From the NCBI RefSeq assembly GCF_009730915.1, contig NW_024086870.1, positions 177,822-241,821 of the forward strand: DNA of 64,000 nucleotides, written 5' to 3'. The translations under genes were made by a program, and so were the position numbers. How positions within the stretch are numbered: the stretch's first letter is position 1; the number at the start of each line of letters is the position of its first letter. This DNA comes from Dioscorea cayenensis subsp. rotundata (taxonomy: Eukaryota; Streptophyta; Magnoliopsida; Dioscoreales; Dioscoreaceae). A model generated the notes under the pieces. That model saw only the letters and a list, made by a program, of their open reading frames with translations, was not told the DNA's origin and searched no databases. This document shows, in pieces, positions 38,601-51,039 of this stretch.

Positions 38601-41600
38601 TGGCTTCATACCTTAAAAGATGTAAGAGGTGACAGCCTAACTTAACTCAAGTTAGAGCTATACTTATTTTATTTTTATTTTTTTGTTATTGAATTGAAAA
38701 TTTAACATTAGAGTCTGTTTTGTCAATATTTATATTAGAGTCTGATAATAGGTTATTATTAGTTATATTGCGGCGTAGGGAAACCTTTATCTCAAGTTTT
38801 TGTAAGCCATCATGAGTATTTACTTGCTTTGAATTGAAAAACATTAACCTTCTTAATTGATATAAATCTATAACACTAGTTTTATTAATCAAGTTGTGTA
38901 GAAAAAGAGTTACAAATTGATGAAAGTATTCTCTCTAGAATTCCTTTAAAATAATTTGAGGAATTTATCTGAGATTTATTTTGTATTGTAAGATTGTTAT
39001 TTGTAAGTTTTTGGGATTGTGGCCAGACTTAAATTTTTGTTGGAATTATATTTTTAGAAAAATAATTAATAAAGAGAGAGATTGAATAAGAATAGCAACC
39101 ATGGAACATATAGAATAAAACTTGATCTTGATTCTTATTCCTATTAGTTATTAATAAAAATTCTTTTCTCTTTCTTAAAATGTATATCTTTTTTTTCTAA
39201 TTCTCAAAGACTCCAACCAAATGGGACCATAAGATGAAGGAGAAATGTTCATCATATGCTCTAAATCTAATCTAAAATAGTGTTATAAAAGAAATATCTT
39301 TTTCAATCCTATCTTTTAATGACACGTGTCCCACACACATCTATCAGTATGTACCACCCGACAGCCATCCCAGCCCACCTTATCTCCACAGTGTTTACTA
39401 AAGCGACCAACTCCCCCACACTCAACCAATCAAATCTCAACCGTCCGTTCCGAGATGGTCATCATCAACTAAGAGAGTAATTAATCAACACATTGTGATT
39501 TAAGTTGAAAATAAATTAACTCATTTATTTACATAAAAATAATTTTGAATTGATCAATGATCGATTATAATGAACAACCTAAAATAAATATATTTATTAA
39601 GATCAAACACAATAAATTATCTGATTAAATAAATTAAATCAAACTAATCTACACTAAAAAAAAATGTATATTTAGACAAGTACACTCCTAAACTCAAATA
39701 TTTATATTATTAGTGAGATGAAATGAGATTAGTGAGTTAAAGACAAGAAGATGCACAATGATTGGAGGTGGATTGAGAAAAAGGGGTTTGGAGCAGTTGG
39801 GGAATTAGGAAACCCTAATCAAAGCTGGACTTTGAATGGCATTCATTGATTGATTTATTCATGGTTATATGGGACCAACTCAACCAACCAGTTTGATGAT
39901 CAAAGAACAAACAGAGTGAGTCATGGAGGACCCTCCAAAAATAATTTTGTGGGTAGTGGCCTTCTGTTGGTCATTTTCAAACAAGCCCTTACCTTATCTT
40001 TCACTGGAAAGCCAAGCCAAGAAGAAAAAGAATAGTTAGATGCAAATGTGGAAAAGCAAAACCCATGTTAGCCTTGAAAAGACCTTTACTTTCATTGGAG
40101 AACTAATTAAGCCTTTAGAAAGAAAATTAGGATAATTAGATGCAACACAAAGCTATATTAGTAGGATTGAAAAGACATACCACATCCAACAGTAAAGTGG
40201 AGGTTTATATGTCCTAAAGATCCAAATTATCTTTAACGCATCTTTCAAGAGGAAATGCATGATTCATTGCAAAGGGACATGCATATAGACTCACCCCTAA
40301 AGAAAATAATGAATCTGTAAATATAAATGTTTAAAAATTGGATCTCTGCAGCATGTACAAGCATATGGTCAAAATCAAACAAAAATTTCCATAAAAAATG
40401 AAGTACCTTCTCTGCATGTGTTTTTTCTCCTCCAATAATCCCTTGAGAGCAAGTGTTGAAAATGTCTTTTGCCTTTTTGAAGGAAAAAACATATGGATTT
40501 TGAACACAGGAGTATACATGCACAGATACAAGGTTCATGGGGTTAAATGTGCAATTTTATTATTTTCAGTGGCTTACACACGATTATACATTTTTGTGGG
40601 TGTATGTAAGCAATTTTCCCTTACAAAATAAATAAATAAATAAATCAATCTTGCTCGAGCCTATTAAACACATTATATAGCGTTCTATTTATATCCCTGT
40701 CGAATTCAGCCATAATGGGTGCATCAACAACCAAATTCAAAAGAACTTCATGGTCAAATGATAAAATACTCAAAAGGTAAGAATGTGGTCCTAAGTGGGG
40801 GACTTAAAGGATTAATAATTGCCATCATTATTGTTTTATGTTTGGCATGCATTGAATCTGTCCCTCCTCTGTCAAGAAAACCCAAGTCCATATAATATGA
40901 TATATATATATATATATATATGCACATACATATGCCAAAGAACTCCATCCTGCCAAACACCAGCACATTTGAGGTGGAAGTGAAAGAAACCAGGATTTAC
41001 CTCAAATTAGGGTTTATGCAAGTCCATTTATGTTTTATGACACTAAATCTCAGTTTGATTGATCAAAGCATGTTAATGCATGTTTGGTTATAGGTATAAA
41101 AAAATTAATAATAGTCGGAAATCGATGATGATTTCTGTAAATTAGGGTTTATGGTTTAGAGTTGCGCTAGTGTTGCAAATTGGTCAAGACTAAACTTAAG
41201 TTTAACTTTCGAACTAGTTTCAAATGCTTAAACAAACTTGCTAGATATCCCACTAATCCCTAGAAATCAATGATAATCCCCACAGTTTACAGACTGAAGC
41301 ATACAATGCTCAGTTTGATTATTCGTTATCACAATAATTTCCATAAATAAGGGTATGGAGTAGATAAACATAAGCACAAAACCTAATTTCTATTTTTTTA
41401 GTGTTGTGAGGAGGTCAGCCTACACTCGAGCTTCACATCGTATTAGTTTTAAATACTAAAAACCAACTTGCTAGACATTGACAGCATCTAAATACCGAAG
41501 GCACTCTCTAGAATTTTCTAATCCGTGAGTTATCCCATCAATAGAGTTATCCAGTTTCAGGACCATCAAACATAACCAACATTCATGTTCCCTTGCTACG

Positions 41601-42227
41601 ATCATATCATTCATTGCATGTCTCCAGTCTGAGCTCATTTCCGGTTTAATTATCAACAAGAAACCTGTCTGTTGTTGCAGTTGCAGAGGACACCATCCAG
41701 ATATGCAACTCAGTAACTGAAAGCCCCCCTTGTTGGTTTTTATTAAGCCAATCCCAGAATAAATCCTATTCAGAGATTCCCAGGCATTCTCAACAGAAGA
41801 CAAGAATGTTAATTTACAGGTGAACGTTGGCATTAGAATTCAATAACTAAAATATTGAAGCATGCTGGTTTTATTGGCTGATCTAGCAGAAATCAGAAGA
41901 AATCAAATATATGTCAAGCAGTTTAAGTTAATGGTCAAGTTCATACTCCATACAATGAACTAATGAAGAATAAAGAAAATAGATAACTAAAAGAAAGACA
42001 GCACCAGCAAAGTATGAGAAAAGGCCAAGCATCTGAATGTGCTGTTGTCCGTGACAATGATAAGTCAAAGGAACATGTGAAGTGTATGTATTCTAATTAT
42101 AGAAGCTCAGAACATGAGTAGAATATTCAATGTTTGAAGAGTTTGGTAAAATTATTTAAATTTATCATTTTATAGTATATCATCCATTACGTGTCAAAGA
42201 AATAAGAGGTATACAATGTATAATTTT
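38601..42227. other. intergenic region and 3' flank of the oxygenase gene
   Basis: About 3.6 kb without a supported gene. It contains a palindromic G-box (GACACGTGTC, 39321-39330), which would be a bZIP/bHLH site if it lies in a promoter, and a (TA)n run near 40901-40921. Between 41471 and 41833 the minus strand is open for 120 codons without family similarity; this is probably 3' untranslated or downstream sequence of the oxygenase. Confidence 0.5.
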
Positions 42228-44007
42228 CTATGAACCTTGTTGGTAATATTTGTCAACAAGCATCTCAGAATATTCTCCAAATGTCAGTGTTCCATTGGAT
42301 AGTATCAACTGTGGTAGAAGAAAAAAAGAAAAATGGAAAAGTGAAAGGTACAATAAGAATATCATTATTATTTTCCCATTTTTACTGAGAAGAGAAACTG
42401 TCATATTTAAATTTCTAATTATCAAGTAATTTGATAAAATTGCTAACATTAAGTAGCAATATTATGCTAATACTCTTAGAAGTTTAAATTATATCCATAC
42501 CTCTTTATGATGATGTACTTCACTAGGAAACCTGAGGATCTCATCCCTAGATAGAAATTTATTGGAAATTTTAGTATTGAAAGAAAATTCTCATGATCTT
42601 TCATTGATGATAAACAATTATCTTGAACATACCAGTCAGGTTGCATGAACAGAGCAAAAGTTGAACGATCCACACCTGAGGCATTCTCTCCTTTCGGTGC
42701 CTATTTAAAAATATTCATGAAATTAATTTAAATGAGAAGATCCAAAACCAAACAAAATTCCAGACTCATTCACCTTTCTCACCAGGCAACACAAGATAGC
42801 TTAAGCAAGGAAAAAGAACTTGCAACACATGAACCATGCTCACTAGTTAATTTGACCACTACTTTTCTCAAAAATAATCGTAAATTATAAATTGAGCAAC
42901 AGATGGTCATATTTATGGAAGATGTTCTCTCTTAGGTTCCATGGCTTTCCAAGTTCTTCTGTGAAAGAAACTTCATGAAACATGTGCATTACACATTGTT
43001 GAAAACATATATGTAGAAGCTTACGAGAACCAAGGGAAATTTTAAACAGTATGTGTAAGGACTTTGATGGATCTAATGGAATACGGAGAAAATGCAACGG
43101 GGTAATTTCTATATTGAACAAAATGTACCGATATGTATAGACTTCTTTCCAACTTCTACAATGTTTTATCAGAGACAGCTTCAATGAGAAAGCTTACCCG
43201 TACACAGTGGGGAGTGGCACAGAGGAGACCCCTTGTCAATATCTCCGTTGTTTCACCAATCTGATATGCCAAATTATCTTCACCAAATACTACCTAAAGC
43301 ATGAGATAAACAATTGGAAACAAATATACTGAAGAATGGTTTTTAGTAGAAGCCCTTCAACTGATTAATTTCTTTCTTGGACGCATCCTAAAACTTGCAG
43401 GTGCCACAGATATTTGCTAACATGCCAAAATATTATGTGAAAAGATGAGCAGAAAACCAAATTTAATGAAATGAATATTATCATAATGCTTCTATTTTCA
43501 GAAAAATATTGAATTAGAAAGTTACTTTGACAATTCGGTCATTTCTTGTTTTAATATAAAGGCCAGCAGCACTATCAGGACAAGCAATCCTTACACCGTT
43601 TCTCATGAACATGCCGCAAGTAAGGCCTACAAACAGACAAGAAGCATAATGATAAACAAACTAGAACTAGAAAGTCATAAGAAAAATTGAGCCATAAATT
43701 CTTCAAATAAAGAAAGCCATTTGTAAGAAGAATTGCTACTGTAAGCTCACTCTATAATGAAAAAAGTAGAAACTAAAAAATACGATAAAAAGTGAAAATG
43801 CTGTCCAGAAGAAGATATTTCAAAATGGAAAACCTAATAACTGCGGTAGTTTAAATTAGGTATAATTAGGAAAATGTGAAGATGAAAAAACATGTGCAGC
43901 TACAATAATGACAACCATGAGATAAGGACCTGTAAGAGAACCATGGTCAGTATGCCACCCACACCATGATGACATGGAGCTTGTATCCTCCTTAGATTCA
44001 CTGAAAG

Positions 44008-44066
<59 letters not shown>

Positions 44067-47000
44067 CAGAACTCCATAAATTGTAATGCATACACTCAAA
44101 AACAAAAAAAAATGAAAGAAGAAGAAGAAGAAGAAATTAATTTCTCATTCACACTTAAACAAGACAGAGCTAATACCTCCATTGTCTTGGAAAGTAATAT
44201 AGGAGACGGCCTTTGTGACACCTAGAATGCTGAAGTGTCTGCTCAAGGCCTTCATCATCATGCATTCTTATTGATTTTGATACTATGCAACCAAGATAAA
44301 ATGGAAATATCAAATTGAGTTAAACAGCTTTTTCTGGTCTCCACCACTAAGTTTTGAAAAATCTACATAAATATTTTAAACAAGAATATAGTTTCAAATC
44401 TCACACACACAAATAAAAAAATAAAAAATGAAATAAGATAAACATGAGACATATGGCTGTTTCTAGTGTCTAACACAATGTTTGCAAAGAGTTATGTAAG
44501 TATTTAGGCAAGGAAAAAGATTCGCATCACACACACACAAAAAGTGCCGATTATTATAATTATTAGCCCATGGAGATGTCTTAACAAAGACAAGCATGTA
44601 TACATGACAGAACAAACACAACCAAATCAAGGTTAGTATAGTCTCTTAAATTATGATGGCCAACATAGCAGAACAGAGGCTAATTATATCCCAGAGTGGA
44701 CAAGTGAAGTAGGAAAGGGAGGGTGAAGAGAGGTGAAGTTGGAACATAATCTCACGTATTTTGGGAGAAGTGACACATTTTTAAAGAAATTTAGAAAGGA
44801 TGGTCACTTAGGATAACATAAAATGAGGAATGTGGGGCAGTGAGCCCACTTCTTGACCTCCTCCACTTCACCTGAAACAAAAGCAGCTGTGCCATACCAG
44901 ATGCAAGGACAAAAAAATCTTGACCATTTCAATGGTCAAAAGCTGGTAAATGTGAATATCATACACTTACCATAGCGGTCACAATGATATGCCAGCATCA
45001 AACCAACATCCAATATCATCTTTCCAAGACCTTTGAATGCTGCAAGATCATAAAAACCAGCAATGTTTACAGTGAACTTTCAATAGGAAGAAACATCCAA
45101 ATTTCTATAACACTTAAATGATACAGATCCATATACAAAATATATTACCCTTATATAAAATCTAAGGAAGTGACAAAATGGCATCAAATATTTAGATGCA
45201 TGTGGAAACAAATAGTTCAGTTTGTCAGAAGCATGTACAAAGGCTAAGCAAGTAACGTTTGAACGTATCTTCTGGTTGTTCATGGTCAAGTCTTTAGTTC
45301 TGGCAAGTTTCACATAGGTATTCTCGGAAACCCAAAAAACAAACAAATATGCTTGCTCACCTACTTCAAGCTCAGGCAAAGCAATGGATGGCCATTTATT
45401 TGCCCGACAATATGAAGGGTACCTGCAATGACACAATTATCACACATAAATTTCTTAAAACAACCACAACCTTATATCTAACTATGGAAACACAACAGAA
45501 AGCTCAATGATACTGTGAGGAGATTCAATGGCAAGGGTCATAATCATCATACACAAGCTTCAATGCTCCAAACAAACTGAAGAAAATCCACATTTTTCTA
45601 AAAATGCCAGAAAAATGTCATATCATCTGGACTAATTGCTTGCCTATGTATCAGAACAAAAAATAACAGCACCTTCTTGTAAGCAATACTAAGTCACTGA
45701 CCACCAGAGGTTATCCACCAATAAAAGTGAGAAAGCATAGGGTCTTAAAAATACTAACAAAGGACATGAAGATCCTAAAAAAGATTAATATATCATTTTT
45801 ACTTAATCATTTTTCTCTGATAGTAGTCACTATTCTGTCAAGCAGTTGTTGGAGACAGTTTGAAATCACAATGCATGGTGATAAATGCCTTAAAGTAATC
45901 ACATTAGAAAGCAATGCATGTTTGGTCAGCATATGTAATACTTAAACATTTACAGAATGAAGAACCAAAAAAAAATGTGGCAGTCAATACCAAATAAAAT
46001 GGAGACTGACAGTATGCTTAGATAATTGATTCAATGTTACACTGCAAAAATCAATACCGTTTCAAAAGTGAAACATCCGTGGTCGGTTCATCTAAAATTG
46101 GATTGCCGTAAAAGGAACCTTTGAATGTATCTGAATGTAGAAAAGCAAAAACATGTAAAACAGGATCCGCACAGATAAAATCAAACAGTAGCATCACCAG
46201 AAGCTTTAATTTCTCGAAAGGAGGACATGAGCAATCTACTGCCTTAATGCTAAAGGAAGAATCCAGAAGAGATAAACAAGATTTCCAAGCACATAAAACA
46301 TCCATTTGACATAGATATGATTTGACCTTCAAAAAAAAAAAAACACACACACACACAACATGTCAACAACAACAACTTACCAAGTTTACCAGATTCAAGC
46401 TTCTCCCTCCCATGGCTCCATCCAAGACAATAACTACAAAACAAAGGAGAAATTTGAGCTTCTTAGTAAGAACAGTTGTTGAGCTGTGAAAGTAATATTC
46501 ATAGGGCCCTCTGCATCATATCAGCAAGAGAAAAGAGGTTTTACCTGGAGATACAGGGTCATCCCCATGCCAATAAATAGAGGGAATCCCTATTAGTTCA
46601 TATATAATAATCTATCTGCAGTTTTTAGGGGTGTGCTACATAGTGTACATATGGTGAAAACCCTAGGCAATGCATTGTATTCATAATAGAATCAGGGAGT
46701 ATTTGAGGCTCTCTGAGAAGGCACAGTGCATTATAAATCAATTAAATCTGCAAATCCTTCACTCTCTAACGCACTTTTCTTTATCATGTGAAACATGCTT
46801 AATCCATAAGGCTAGATAGAATATATATAATAATAACAATAATAATAATGACGATGATGCCAATAACGGTAATAGAAACAACAACACACTTTAGGAGTTA
46901 CTAATGGGGAGGTAAGGGAACATATAGCAATGCAACACGCAAACAGAGTGATGAAGTCTGGACGTTTATCTACTGTACATAGTTTCCAAAGAAAGAAGTG

Positions 47001-47752
47001 AATTTGTGCTTGTATTTCATGAACCAAAAGGAAGTACTGACAAAATATGCCATGCACCAAGAACACCTATTTTAGCTACCTATAAGGTTTACCAGCATTA
47101 ATAAACATGCTTATCACATGACTGTTAAACTAACCTATCACGTATAAAAAATGCACACAACGAAATAGTATATTCAAGGTAGTTTTTTTGGCAAGAATTT
47201 CAATACAAAACTAAACATTCGCATTCATACCTGCTCTCTGGATCTTCAAGATCTCTCTTGGCATCTTCAGGAAGGGATGCAACCCTGAAACAGACTAAGA
47301 TCTTAAACCAGCAATTAAGAGATTTAGAATAGCAAATGACAACTCATACCTTGCTGAGAGAGATAATAAATCTTCACGCAAAGTAGGAAAACCAGGCACC
47401 TGAGACAAAAAAATAAATAAATAAATAAATTCACATAAACAAATGGCAACAAAAGTGATCCCCTACCCAAATCTAGACAAGTGATTGTCAACAATAGAAC
47501 AAAAATGAAAGTAAATGCTTTCATTTCTTACATCCGAGATGGAGAGGATTCCAAGTCCATCAGGACCGAAGCCTTGCTCTATCTTCGCCGACAAATCGCT
47601 GCTCCTGTCCTGATTCCCCAAAGAAAAACATCAGATTCTTGCAGAACCAGTAGATGATGCTCAAAACCAGACAGTTAGAAGCGAACCTTGAGATTGGAGT
47701 AGGAGATGGTGACCGTCGCCACTTGTGGCGGGTTCCTCGACCCAAGAGACAT
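42228..47752 (-). CDS. 2-oxoglutarate/Fe(II)-dependent oxygenase (15 exons)
   Basis: A soluble member of the isopenicillin-N-synthase-like 2OG oxygenases; substrate unknown. Exons from the 5' end: 47752-47687, 47609-47532, 47399-47350, 47284-47231, 46433-46381, 46130-46058, 45422-45361, 45039-44971, 44282-44177, 44000-43930, 43626-43526, 43293-43198, 42700-42633, 42546-42501 and 42308-42228. They give 357 residues in frame. The iron ligands are visible as H220-x-D222 in WCGWHTDHG and H290 in LLCATPHCVR; R305 in DRSTFALF is the expected 2-oxoglutarate anchor, with T in place of the usual S two residues on. EKLESGKLDTFKGSFY, RCHKGRLLYYFP and LTFGEYSEML mark a conserved plant subfamily annotated only as an oxygenase. 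The start MSLGSRNPPQVATVTISYS suits that family, but the frame stays open upstream (see findings). Confidence 0.93.
44009..44066. repeat. (AAT)n microsatellite next to a splice acceptor
   Basis: About 19 units in the oxygenase intron between exons 9 and 10. On the transcript strand it is (ATT)n ending 8 bases before exon 10 (start 44000), so it forms much of the region where a polypyrimidine tract and branch point would be. Apparent Asn and Tyr homopolymer ORFs here are artefacts. Confidence 0.95.
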
Positions 47753-48332
47753 TGCCAGAGACGAAGAAGCACGGCAGGGAGAACGTAGCCAAAGCTGCGG
47801 CGATCGCCGGAACGCTGCGAATCGAAGAACTGGAGAGAGATACCTTGAATGGGGCGAGAGCTTCATGCCTTCTTCGATGCCTTCGATGGCGTGCGAATAA
47901 AAGCTACTCGTTTTGGCGGTTCGTGATTTGGCAAAGGGCCCCATTGAAATACTCCATTTATATAAAGGGGTTTTTCGTAAATTTAAGGAGAAATTTCAAA
48001 ATTATATATAAATAAGTTAATATTGGAATTGCTATTTGCTGGCAATGGTAACCATTTAATTCCATGAAATATATATATATATATATATATATTAAGATAA
48101 TTTTATTATTCATATCAAAATGAATGATCATATTCATACAATGTTCAGAGCTTGTTACTATTTGCAGTGTGATAACACACTTTTCACTTGATCATTAAAA
48201 TAGAATTGTACATAAAACAGTACTATAAATATCTGAAATCTAATCTCACCAGTGATCAGTAACAGATTGAGTTCAAGTTGAATATGACAATCATGAACTG
48301 TGATTAAGCAAGCTCAAGTTCTTCGAAAATTA
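47753..48332 (-). promoter_or_regulatory. oxygenase promoter and leader; TATA box at 47957-47964
   Basis: On the minus strand TATATAAA (47964-47957) lies 205 bases upstream of the chosen ATG, placing the transcript start near 47930. The leader would be about 180 bases, GC-richer than its surroundings, and open in the same frame as the protein. Bases 47967-48332 are AT-rich with a TA run at 48069-48092 and hold the 3' flank of the neighbouring PPR gene. No further gene is seen. Confidence 0.5.
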
Positions 48333-49955
48333 TCACTGTCTCCTCAAACTCATGCTCTTCTTCTTCTCGCTTATTGCAAATCGCCTGGCCATAGCAACAT
48401 TATAGAACTTCCTCATATGATCAGACAACCGATGAATTGCCCGAAGATTACCAATCTCTGAAAATTGCCTTAACAATGAATCAAAACTTCGATACGGCAA
48501 TTTCATCCCACAATTGATCAGTTCATCAAGAAGAAAGCATGCATTGTCTATTCTCTCAAACCTCAACAACCCTTCAATCATAATGCTGTAACTATCTGCA
48601 TTTCGTGCACAACCTCTATTATCCATCTCATGCCACACTCCAATTGCTCTGTCCGGCTCCCCCATTGCAAAGAACATAGTGATCAACATGTTATACGTGT
48701 GAACACTCGGCTCACAACCGAGCTCGATCATCCTCTCGCAAAGCCTCAAAGCCTCCTCGGACCGCTTCAAGTTGCAAAGCACATTGAGGAAACAATTGTA
48801 AGTGAGTATATCAGCAGGAAATCCTTTGTGACCCATTTCGTCCAATACCTTATAAGCATCATCAATCTTTCCGGCCAAACACAAGCCTTCAATCAAATCC
48901 TTGTAAGTTGAAACATCAGGAAGACAACCGCGATCTCTCATATCAGCAAGCAATCTAAAACATTCATCCATCTGATCAGCCTTCGCAAGTGCGACAATAA
49001 TGATGCTATATGTCTTGGCAGTAGGCGAAGATATCGTCGATCCCCGGGTTCGCATGAACTCAAATAACTCCCTCGCCTCTGAAACCATTCCAGCGCTGCA
49101 GAACGCATCTATGGCCGCATTGTAAGTGAAGTTCTCTGGTGTGTGGCCTCTCTGAAGCATTTCATCAAGCACCTTCATGGCATTCTTCGGGTCTCTAACT
49201 CGGCACCAACCGAAGAACAAAATGCTGTAAGTGTTTGCATCAGGCACTACTTTGCTCTTCATTCTATGAAACAATAGCACAGCTTCTTCAACCAAGCAAC
49301 ACTTGCACAAAGAATCAAGAAGCAAGTTGAATGCATCCAATGCTGGCTCTGTCTTCAGCTTGAGCTTCTTCTTCTTGGCGAATTTGCGCAAATGGGTGAG
49401 GTGTTTGTCAGTGTAGGTTCTCAAGATCGTTATCAATGCATCAACGGGCACTGAATTGCAGCACCTCCGTTTCATATAATCCAAGACATCGCAGACAACG
49501 CCGAACTGTTTGTTCTTGTACTTGGTGCTGGATAATACGTCGATCATGAAGTTGTAGGTCTGGCGTTCGTGCGCGTAGCTGTCTTGGTGAGCGGCCCAAG
49601 TGAAGAACCGAAAGGCGAGCTTTTCTTCGTAACGGAGCCTGTGAATGACATCGAGGACAAGCTCAGTGGAGAGTTCGATGCCGAGTGAATCCAGGGATGT
49701 CTCCAAACTCCGTCCAGCGCCGGAGCTGGAGGTTATAGCGTCGAACACTTGATCGGCAACTGGAATTCGAGCTTCGTCATTTGATGTTAAGCTGGAGAAC
49801 GATTTGGGATTAGGGAATGGGGAATTCGTATAGAAAGATGATGATTTGGATTGAAAGATGAATATAGACGAAGGGATTGCATTGAATCGCGTAGATGAAG
49901 TCCGATAGGGATTCAAGAAACGAATGGAGATCGATAGCAATCGAACCAAACGCAT
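48333..49955 (-). CDS. P-class PPR protein, At1g73400-like, mitochondrial
   Basis: An intronless PPR protein of 540 residues from the ATG at 49955. The first residues, MRLVRLLSISIRFLNPYRTS, are a strong mitochondrial presequence, rich in Arg and Ser and without acids. An in-frame ATG at 50057 would add 34 residues that mask it, so I prefer the inner start. The non-repeat segment IHRLRYEEKLAFRFFTWA is followed by P-type 35-residue repeats through YSIMIEGLLRFERID. Blocks such as FAKKKKLKLKTEP, ALDAFNLLLDSLCKCCLVEE, ELFEFMRTRGSTISSPTAKT and AIHRLSDHMRKFYN agree with the Arabidopsis protein At1g73400 as I know it. The RNA target is unknown. Nothing looks broken. Confidence 0.93.
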   Translation of the reverse strand: MRLVRLLSISIRFLNPYRTSSTRFNAIPSSIFIFQSKSSSFYTNSPFPNPKSFSSLTSNDEARIPVADQVFDAITSSSGAGRSLETSLDSLGIELSTELVLDVIHRLRYEEKLAFRFFTWAAHQDSYAHERQTYNFMIDVLSSTKYKNKQFGVVCDVLDYMKRRCCNSVPVDALITILRTYTDKHLTHLRKFAKKKKLKLKTEPALDAFNLLLDSLCKCCLVEEAVLLFHRMKSKVVPDANTYSILFFGWCRVRDPKNAMKVLDEMLQRGHTPENFTYNAAIDAFCSAGMVSEARELFEFMRTRGSTISSPTAKTYSIIIVALAKADQMDECFRLLADMRDRGCLPDVSTYKDLIEGLCLAGKIDDAYKVLDEMGHKGFPADILTYNCFLNVLCNLKRSEEALRLCERMIELGCEPSVHTYNMLITMFFAMGEPDRAIGVWHEMDNRGCARNADSYSIMIEGLLRFERIDNACFLLDELINCGMKLPYRSFDSLLRQFSEIGNLRAIHRLSDHMRKFYNVAMARRFAISEKKKSMSLRRQ

Positions 49956-50057
49956 TCGAGAATTTTGCGATAGTAGTGTTTGTCGAAATGCGTGAGAAAA
50001 AGAGAGGAAGATCGGTATAAATGGGTTCAAATTGCATGCTGGCCCTTCAATTGTCAA

Positions 50058-51039
50058 GTATTACGTCTAACCCCTTAGAAGAAAGTATGTGCATATACCC
50101 TCGTAGATATTTTAATATTTATATATATATAGGGAAAAAATAATCTAGGTACGTCTCTAGATTACTGTCTCTAACGACGTTTAATCATAACCGTTAGATT
50201 ATTATCCAACAAATGTTTATTTATATAATTTATGTTACTATATAACACTATAATAGACGTTTTTAACTTTTTCATGATGATTTGTAGTCGTTATATTACC
50301 ATCCGATGACTACTATAAATGTCTATAGATTTCAAATCCAAAAATGTCACTAAATTACTCATTCTCATATATATATATATATGCGCGTCTGTGCGTGTCT
50401 CTTAATTTTATAATTGCCTGTAGATATAATGCTTAAATATGTTTTAAATATGTGCAAAAATCTTAGTTTTAAAAAGAGTGTATATATATATATATATGAA
50501 ATTAAATTTTGGTGAGGGCTGTACATAATTACGAGTCTTACAAGGGCCTGTATATCAAATAAATCCTGGTTAAAGGATATATATAGCAGATGAAGATATT
50601 ACCTCAAATACATAAAAATCAGGGGAAAATAAAATTACAAACATATTCAACTTCGTTTGTTATCTTGAGGGTTGCAAAACAATGATGCAGAAAGATGATT
50701 CAGAGTGTAGATAAAAACTTCCTCCAAGAAGTTTATTTGGAGGCAAGCATCAAAGTTATGCAGCCAAGGAGTCACTTTACAGCACAAGGTAAATTTCAAA
50801 CAAACATGAAGGCCGATGAAGTAATGGAACTCTGACGATGAAGTTCTGTCAATGCAGCATTGATCAGTGCTCAGTTAGAGTAGAAGAAACAAGAATAGTG
50901 TAATAACCGCTTGATCAACAGGATCAATGTAATTCTCTGAGTCAGACCTGTGATGTCATCAAGTTCAGGTTGTAATGCATGTCTTTGCTGATCTTTAATT
51001 CAAACTAAATGAGAAAGGCTTACATAAGGTCAAACAAGA
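50058..51039. other. intergenic: PPR promoter and CENP-C 3' flank
   Basis: AT-rich, with TA runs at about 50369-50381 and 50480-50497. The right part (about 50600-51039) is less AT-rich and probably holds the CENP-C 3' UTR. No separate gene is seen. Confidence 0.5.

Noticed and set aside
40931-40956. TGCCAAAG followed by ACTCC, resembling the 5' end of miR399
   Set aside because: Only about eight bases match and there is no precursor-like hairpin; chance similarity.
43900-44225. ORFs with long Asn or Tyr homopolymers
   Set aside because: They are translations of the (AAT)n microsatellite in an oxygenase intron.
49956-50057. Upstream ATG of the At1g73400-like PPR gene
   Set aside because: It adds 34 residues ahead of a strong presequence and lacks family support; the inner ATG at 49955 is preferred.
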